In this document: positions 5,696 to 9,627 of the stretch, one piece after another
How the letters are laid out: the number at the start of each line of letters is the position of its first letter
Position numbering within the stretch: position 1 is the first letter of the stretch
NCBI GenBank assembly: GCA_016844545.1
Contig: JAENJC010000109.1
Span: 1 to 9,627, forward strand
DNA from: Deltaproteobacteria bacterium
GTDB lineage: Bacteria > Desulfobacterota > JAENJC01
Direction: 5' to 3'
DNA length: 9,627 bases
Notes under the pieces: generated by a model
What the model was told of the DNA's origin: nothing
The model's input: the letters and a program-made list of their open reading frames with translations, nothing else
Databases searched by the model: none
Position numbers and translations under genes: made by a program

Positions 5696-6353
5696 ATGGA
5701 TACTTGCCTAAGGCATCTCTTAACATTTCCAGGAAACTCTGACGCGATATTTCCTTAGCACCAAGACTCATAAGGTGTTCCGTCTTGACCTGGCAATCGA
5801 TGAGACTGAACCCTTGTTCCTTCAATCTCTCAACTATGGTAACGAAAGCCACCTTCGATGCGTTGCTCACCTTCGAAAACATCGACTCGCCAAAAAAGAC
5901 CTTCCTGAGGGTGATCCCGTAAAGCCCGCCCACCAGCTCTCCCTCGCACCAGCTTTCCACTGAATGGGCATATCCCGACCTGTGAAGCCTGATGTACGCC
6001 TCTATCATATCCTCCGTGATCCATGTCCCCCCCTGCCCTTCTCTTGGAGCCACTGCACAGTTCCTGATGACCTGCTCAAAGGCGGTATCCATTGTAACCT
6101 TGAAAACCCCTTTATTGACAACCTTTCTGAGACTCCTTGAGACCTTCAATTCATCGGGGAGAAGTATGAGACGCGGATCAGGAGACCACCAGAGGATGGG
6201 AGAGCCTGCGTTGTACCACGGGAATATCCCCATGGAGTAGGCTGTTATAAGCCTCTCCTCGCTGAGGTCTCCTCCAAAGGCAAGGAGGCCGTCTTTTCTG
6301 GCCAGTTCGGGATTGGGAAAAGTGATCTCGTTTGACAACCGGAATACGGGCAT
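5670..6353 (-). CDS. aat: Leucyl/phenylalanyl-tRNA--protein transferase
   Basis: Aat transfers Leu or Phe from charged tRNA to proteins with N-terminal Arg or Lys, creating primary N-degrons for ClpS-ClpAP in the cytoplasm. The product is 227 residues (E. coli 234) and full length. FPNPELARKDGLLAFGGDLS (12-31), MGIFPWY (41-47), WWSPDPR (55-61), GGLYGI (142-147), FFGESMFS (153-160) and LIDCQ (184-188) are the family signatures. Glu156, Asp186 and Gln188 appear to match the E. coli catalytic-site residues of the same numbers. The ATG lies 2 nt after the clpA stop with no clear Shine-Dalgarno sequence, so translation probably depends on reinitiation after clpA. It is the last gene of the clpS-clpA-aat operon, and its final 26 bp overlap the SAP-like gene on the other strand, leaving no room for a separate intrinsic terminator. 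Confidence 0.95.
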   Translation of the reverse strand: MPVFRLSNEITFPNPELARKDGLLAFGGDLSEERLITAYSMGIFPWYNAGSPILWWSPDPRLILLPDELKVSRSLRKVVNKGVFKVTMDTAFEQVIRNCAVAPREGQGGTWITEDMIEAYIRLHRSGYAHSVESWCEGELVGGLYGITLRKVFFGESMFSKVSNASKVAFVTIVERLKEQGFSLIDCQVKTEHLMSLGAKEISRQSFLEMLRDALGKYPFRPEDSLP

Positions 6354-6355
6354 GA

Positions 6356-8602
6356 TCAGGAATAACTGAAGTTCAAGCGCCCTTCCAAGAAACTGACAGA
6401 AACCTTCCCGCCCTTCTTCAGTCTGCCGAAAAGCACCTCGTCCGAAAGGATATCCTTGATCTCCGTCTGTATGAGCCTTGAAAGGGGACGCGCACCGAAG
6501 GCGGGATCGTAACCCTTTTCAGCCAGCCATTTTCTGGCATCATCTGAGATGGTAAGGGAGACCTTCTTGGGCTTGATGGTCTGCTGAAACTCTGATATGT
6601 ATTTATCAACCACCTTCTGCATTATCTCAGGCGTCAGCGGATTGAAGAAGATGGTGGAGTCGAGGCGGTTCCTGAATTCCGGGGTGAAGAGATCCTTTAA
6701 GGCAGCCATCCCTTTACCCTGCGCATCATCGGCCCTATCGCCAAAACCCGGGGTCTGCTTCCCCATGTCCCTTGCCCCTGCATTGGAGGTCATGATAAGG
6801 ATGACGTTCCTGAAATCTGCCTTTTTGCCGGTGTTGTCCGTAAGGGTGGCATAATCCATGACCTGAAGAAGGACATTAAATATGTCGGGATGGGCCTTTT
6901 CTATCTCATCCAGCAAGAGGACATTGTAAGGGTTCTTCCGCACAACATCCGTCAGGAGCCCTCCCTGGTCAAACCCCACATACCCTGGAGGGGCCCCTAT
7001 TAGCCGCGCCACTGCATGCTTCTCCATATATTCACTCATATCGAACCTGACAAACTTTACACCAAGCACATTGGCAAGCTGCTTTGAGACCTCTGTCTTC
7101 CCGACCCCTGTAGGTCCTAAAAAAAGGAATGAACCTATAGGCCTCTCAGGGTTCCCCATACCGGCCCGGCTCCTCTTTATTGAGGATACAAGCGATGTGA
7201 TGGCATCGTCCTGGCCGAATACTGTGTTTTTAAGCTCGCTTTCAAGGTTTGCAAGTTTATTTACATCCGATGCAGAAACTGTATGGGGAGGGATCATTGC
7301 AATCCGTGCAACTACCTTTTCTATCTCAGGGACCCCGATGATGTTCCTCTTATGTTCACCCAGCTTGAATACGGCCCCTGCCTCGTCAATAACGTCAATG
7401 GCCTTGTCAGGGAGATGCCTGTCGTTTATATATTTTGAGGAGAGAGCGACTGCAGCCTTCAGGGCAGTCGTAGTATATTTTACACCGTGGAAATCCTCGT
7501 AATGGGCCTTCAGCCCTTCGAGGATATGGAAGGCTTCATCGACGTCAGGTTCATGCACATCTATCTTCTGGAATCTTCTCGATAGTGCCCTGTCCTTTTC
7601 AAAGTGGTTCCTGTACTCCTCGTATGTGCTGGCCCCTATGCAGCGGATGGCCCCTGAGTTAAGCACGGGTTTAAGGATGTTCGATGCATCCATGGAGCCG
7701 CCGCTTACGGCCCCTGCCCCGACAATGGTGTGTATCTCATCTATGAAGAGGATGGCCCCCGGTATCTTTTCCAGCGCCTTGATGGTCGACTTCAACCTTG
7801 CCTCAAAATCACCCCTGAACCTGGTCCCTGCAATCAGGGAGCCCATATCAAGGGAATATACCTTCGTCTTTTTTAAGGCTTCCGGGACTTGTCCACTGTG
7901 TATCTTGAGGGCCAGTCCTTCCACTATGGCAGTCTTTCCTACCCCAGGTTCACCAACAAGTATTACATTGTTCTTCCTCCTCCTCCCCAGTACCTGGATT
8001 GTCCGCTCTACCTCAAGATCTCTCCCCACAAGCGGGTCGATACCTTTGGAAGCCGCCTTTTCAACCAGGTCTACAGTAAAGAGCTTGAGTGGGTCAGGGG
8101 AACCGCTGCCTTTTTCCTCACGAGGGACAGCATCCTCCTCACCTTCTATATCTGTCTTTTCAACATTGTGTGCCTTGGATATGCCGTGGGAAAGGTAATT
8201 TAAGACATCCAGCCGTGTTATCCCTTGCATATCCAGTACACGGACAGCGAAGGAATCATCCTCCAGGAATATGGCAGCCAGGAGGTCTCCGGAATCTGCC
8301 TCTGCCTTGCTGGACGAACGGACATGGTTCAATGCCCTCTGGATCGCCCTCTGGAACCCGATGGTCTCCTCCGGATAAACTCCTGAATTATCCGTAACAA
8401 GCGGGATATTTTTACGGAAATGCTCCTCTATGGCAAACTTTATACCCTCCGCATTGCCGCCACAATTCACAATGATGTTTACCCCTAATGCATCATGAAG
8501 AATGGCATACAGGAGATGCTCGACGGTCAGGTATTCATGATGCCTGACCCTGGCATCGATTATTGTGGCCTCAATTATAAGTTCCAGTTCCTTATTAATC
8601 AT
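6356..8602 (-). CDS. clpA: ATP-dependent Clp protease ATP-binding subunit ClpA
   Basis: ClpA is the hexameric AAA+ unfoldase that feeds substrates, including ClpS-delivered N-degron proteins, into ClpP. The product is 748 residues (E. coli 758). A Clp N-domain (about 1-145) is followed by an acidic linker. D1 has Walker A GEPGVGKT (217-224) and Walker B ILFIDE (284-289); D2 has Walker A GPTGVGKT (496-503) and Walker B LLLDE (562-566). No coiled-coil middle domain lies between D1 and D2, which separates it from ClpB and ClpC. The ClpP-docking tripeptide is PGF (618-620; DNA 6743-6751), within the [LIVMP]-G-[FL] pattern known for ClpP partners. The chosen start at 8602 encodes MINKELEL, as is usual for ClpA. 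It has GGAGG 4 nt upstream and forms ATGA with the clpS stop. An in-frame ATG at 8620 is inside clpS and would add six atypical residues (MLIGGD). No clpP is in the window. Confidence 0.96.
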   Translation of the reverse strand: MINKELELIIEATIIDARVRHHEYLTVEHLLYAILHDALGVNIIVNCGGNAEGIKFAIEEHFRKNIPLVTDNSGVYPEETIGFQRAIQRALNHVRSSSKAEADSGDLLAAIFLEDDSFAVRVLDMQGITRLDVLNYLSHGISKAHNVEKTDIEGEEDAVPREEKGSGSPDPLKLFTVDLVEKAASKGIDPLVGRDLEVERTIQVLGRRRKNNVILVGEPGVGKTAIVEGLALKIHSGQVPEALKKTKVYSLDMGSLIAGTRFRGDFEARLKSTIKALEKIPGAILFIDEIHTIVGAGAVSGGSMDASNILKPVLNSGAIRCIGASTYEEYRNHFEKDRALSRRFQKIDVHEPDVDEAFHILEGLKAHYEDFHGVKYTTTALKAAVALSSKYINDRHLPDKAIDVIDEAGAVFKLGEHKRNIIGVPEIEKVVARIAMIPPHTVSASDVNKLANLESELKNTVFGQDDAITSLVSSIKRSRAGMGNPERPIGSFLFLGPTGVGKTEVSKQLANVLGVKFVRFDMSEYMEKHAVARLIGAPPGYVGFDQGGLLTDVVRKNPYNVLLLDEIEKAHPDIFNVLLQVMDYATLTDNTGKKADFRNVILIMTSNAGARDMGKQTPGFGDRADDAQGKGMAALKDLFTPEFRNRLDSTIFFNPLTPEIMQKVVDKYISEFQQTIKPKKVSLTISDDARKWLAEKGYDPAFGARPLSRLIQTEIKDILSDEVLFGRLKKGGKVSVSFLEGRLNFSYS

Positions 8603-8910
8603 GTCTCCTCCAATGAGCACCTGAGTGGGAACTCATGCTCCTCCGCAAGCCTATGCACCTTATCCACCTTTGTCTCCGCTATATCCCTCGTAAATACACC
8701 CGCCAGACCCTTACCTTTATTATGTACAAGGAGCATTATCTGGGTGGCTTCAACCGATGACTTATGAAAGACCCTCTCAAGGACATGCACCACAAAATCC
8801 ATAGTCGTATAGTCGTCATTCAACAGGAAGACGCCGTAATATGAGGGCTTCCTGGTCTTCTGCTCCGCTCTTTCTTCTGTTCCATGGATTGTCTTATGCT
8901 TACTGTTCAT
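8599..8910 (-). CDS. clpS: ATP-dependent Clp protease adaptor ClpS
   Basis: ClpS binds proteins with N-terminal Leu, Phe, Tyr or Trp and hands them to the ClpA N-domain. The product is 103 residues (E. coli 106). A charged N-terminal extension (1-23) is followed by the conserved core: GVFLLNDDYTTMDFVVHVL (26-44), TQIMLLVHNKGKGLAGVFT (56-74), AETKV (78-82) and PLRCSLEE (95-102). Asn31, Asp32 and Asp33 match the N-degron-binding Asn34-Asp35-Asp36 of E. coli ClpS. Met59 corresponds to the gatekeeper Met62 and His63 to His66, so ordinary N-degron specificity is expected. No other Met precedes the core, so ATG 8910 is the best start even though no Shine-Dalgarno sequence is present. A TATAAT box ends only 7 nt before it. 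The stop overlaps the clpA start as ATGA, indicating translational coupling. Confidence 0.95.
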   Translation of the reverse strand: MNSKHKTIHGTEERAEQKTRKPSYYGVFLLNDDYTTMDFVVHVLERVFHKSSVEATQIMLLVHNKGKGLAGVFTRDIAETKVDKVHRLAEEHEFPLRCSLEET

Positions 8911-8917
8911 ATGTCAT

Positions 8918-8946
8918 ATTATACTAAGAAAACGTCTGAAAATAAA
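8918..8946 (-). promoter_or_regulatory. Predicted promoter of the clpS-clpA-aat operon, possibly leaderless
   Basis: On the minus strand a perfect TATAAT lies at 8923-8918. With a 17-nt spacer the -35 position is TTTATT (8946-8941), a weak 3 of 6 match. Transcription would be expected to start about 7 nt beyond the -10 box, at or next to the A of the clpS ATG (8910), giving a transcript with no leader. The sequence between box and ATG (ATGACAT) has no ribosome-binding site. Confidence 0.5.
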
Positions 8947-8950
8947 TAGT

Positions 8951-9108
8951 GTAACTGATCAGACTGAAGACTGAAGGTAAGAGACTAAATCGTGTTCCAT
9001 CACACAAGGTAATCTTAATCAGGAAGGGCTTACCGGCCTTTTAGATATTTGTGAAACGATGCACTTGCTTCCACCTTCAGTCTTCAGCCTAACTACCTGA
9101 GCAGTTAC
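8951..9108. repeat. 158-bp element with long terminal inverted repeats (MITE-like)
   Basis: The outer ends are GTAACTGATCAG (8951-8962) and the inverse of CTGAGCAGTTAC (9097-9108), matching at 11 of 12 positions. Inside them CTGAAGACTGAAGGT (8964-8978) pairs perfectly with ACCTTCAGTCTTCAG (9073-9087). The right arm has about 8 extra bases (9089-9096) between these two blocks. Each arm contains a short direct duplication (CTGAAGA-CTGAAGG). The interior of about 95 bp has no coding capacity. The element fills the gap between the glycosyltransferase stop (3 nt from its edge) and the clpS promoter. A perfect 15-bp stem might also hinder read-through, but no T-tract follows directly. Confidence 0.7.
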
Positions 9109-9111
9109 GTC

Positions 9112-9627
9112 TTATTTTCTCTTTATCCTGCTAACGGGTTTCCCCAATATCTCGCCATATAATCGGAGATGCCCTTCTATCTCGGCGGCCAGGCTATAAT
9201 CCCTGGCGACCTTATCTATGGCCGCCTTACCAACCCCTTCTCTAAAGCCAGTATCAAGGATAACGGATTTGGCCTTTTGCAGGAAATCCTCTTCATCACC
9301 CTGTTTATAAAGGAGGCCATCCACGCCGTCGGATATGACGGCCGTGTTCCCGTCACAATCTGACGCCAGAACAGCCTTTCCAAAATACATAGCCTCTATA
9401 ACGGCATTGGATAGCCCTTCCGACACGGAGGTGTTGAGTACAACGTCGGCAGACTGATATATGTCCGGCATCTCATCGTGAGCAACCTTCCTGTAAGATA
9501 TCCAATCCCTTCCTTCCATCGCTTCAGAAAGCCTCTTCCACTCGGATTCATCAAGGATGGGCCCGACGATGACAAGATTGATTGAAGGGTATTCCCTGCG
9601 CAACAGTTCGAGCGGCCTTATGGCAAA
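9112..9627 (-). CDS. Glycosyltransferase, GT4/GT-B family, C-terminal part (cut by window end)
   Basis: 171 residues of the C-terminal half of a retaining GT-B glycosyltransferase are visible, and the frame stays open to the window edge (FAIRPLELL precedes the first available start). The nucleotide-sugar-binding domain shows INLVIVGP, then an acidic helix, DEMPDIYQSADVVLNTSVSE and EGLSNAVIEAMYFGKAVLAS. The last contains the E-x7-E motif (Glu of SEGL and Glu of IEAM) that contacts the donor sugar nucleotide. NTAVISDGVDGLLY follows, then a helical tail ending in basic residues (SRIKRK). Such enzymes build cell-surface polysaccharides or glycolipids; donor and acceptor cannot be told. A TTG at 9601-9603 is open but is inside the domain, so it is not a real start. 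Homology suggests about 200 N-terminal residues lie beyond the window. Confidence 0.88.
   Translation of the reverse strand, partial: FAIRPLELLRREYPSINLVIVGPILDESEWKRLSEAMEGRDWISYRKVAHDEMPDIYQSADVVLNTSVSEGLSNAVIEAMYFGKAVLASDCDGNTAVISDGVDGLLYKQGDEEDFLQKAKSVILDTGFREGVGKAAIDKVARDYSLAAEIEGHLRLYGEILGKPVSRIKRK

Noticed and set aside
7626..8203. Plus-strand open frames opposite clpA
   Set aside because: They are antisense to the conserved ClpA D1 region, have no ribosome-binding sites and no family resemblance.
697..9108. CRISPR array or other regularly spaced repeats
   Set aside because: The repeats are inverted, of different families and irregularly placed; no direct repeat with regular spacers exists.

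Overview
The window reads as bacterial chromosome from a Gram-negative lineage, perhaps a Nitrospirota- or Deltaproteobacteria-like environmental genome. That placement is a low-confidence inference from three things: the small metal-binding proteins (YHS, DUF1622, SAP plus cysteine-rich), the clpS-clpA-aat gene order, and the abundance of short palindromic intergenic repeats. No rRNA, tRNA, CRISPR array or transposase gene was seen.

Left part, plus strand (1-5695): a metal-handling neighbourhood that is partly decayed. It opens with a 48-residue YHS protein and a DUF1622 membrane protein, followed by the start of a P2-type cation ATPase. That ATPase gene is now a relic: its N-terminus runs into a 77-bp C/G-rich repeat, and a frameshifted, stop-containing piece of its nucleotide-binding domain follows. 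After a 142-bp nested inverted repeat comes an intact cyclopropane-fatty-acid synthase gene (cfa) with a good sigma70-like promoter. Next is a YHS-YHS-HMA copper-type P1B ATPase, also broken: about 24 codons are missing from its actuator domain and the last two membrane helices are absent. Behind it are an intact exported TRASH/YHS-like metal-binding protein with its own promoter, a 106-bp inverted-repeat element, and a 61-residue SAP-like protein with a five-cysteine tail.

Right part, minus strand (9627-5670): the C-terminal portion of a GT4-type glycosyltransferase, a 158-bp inverted-repeat element, then a tightly packed clpS-clpA-aat operon. These three genes encode the core of the bacterial N-degron pathway. 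Aat adds Leu/Phe to N-terminal Arg/Lys, ClpS recognises the resulting N-degron, and ClpA unfolds the substrate for ClpP, which is not in the window. clpS and clpA share an ATGA stop/start overlap, clpA and aat are 2 nt apart, and the clpS promoter sits so close to its ATG that the transcript may be leaderless. aat and the SAP-like gene converge and overlap by 26 bp.

The main points of interest are the parallel decay of two unrelated P-type ATPases in one metal island, four different palindromic repeat families within 9.6 kb, the compact N-degron operon with a possible leaderless start, and the small SAP-cysteine protein overlapping its end. Nothing here clearly amounts to a wholly new system.
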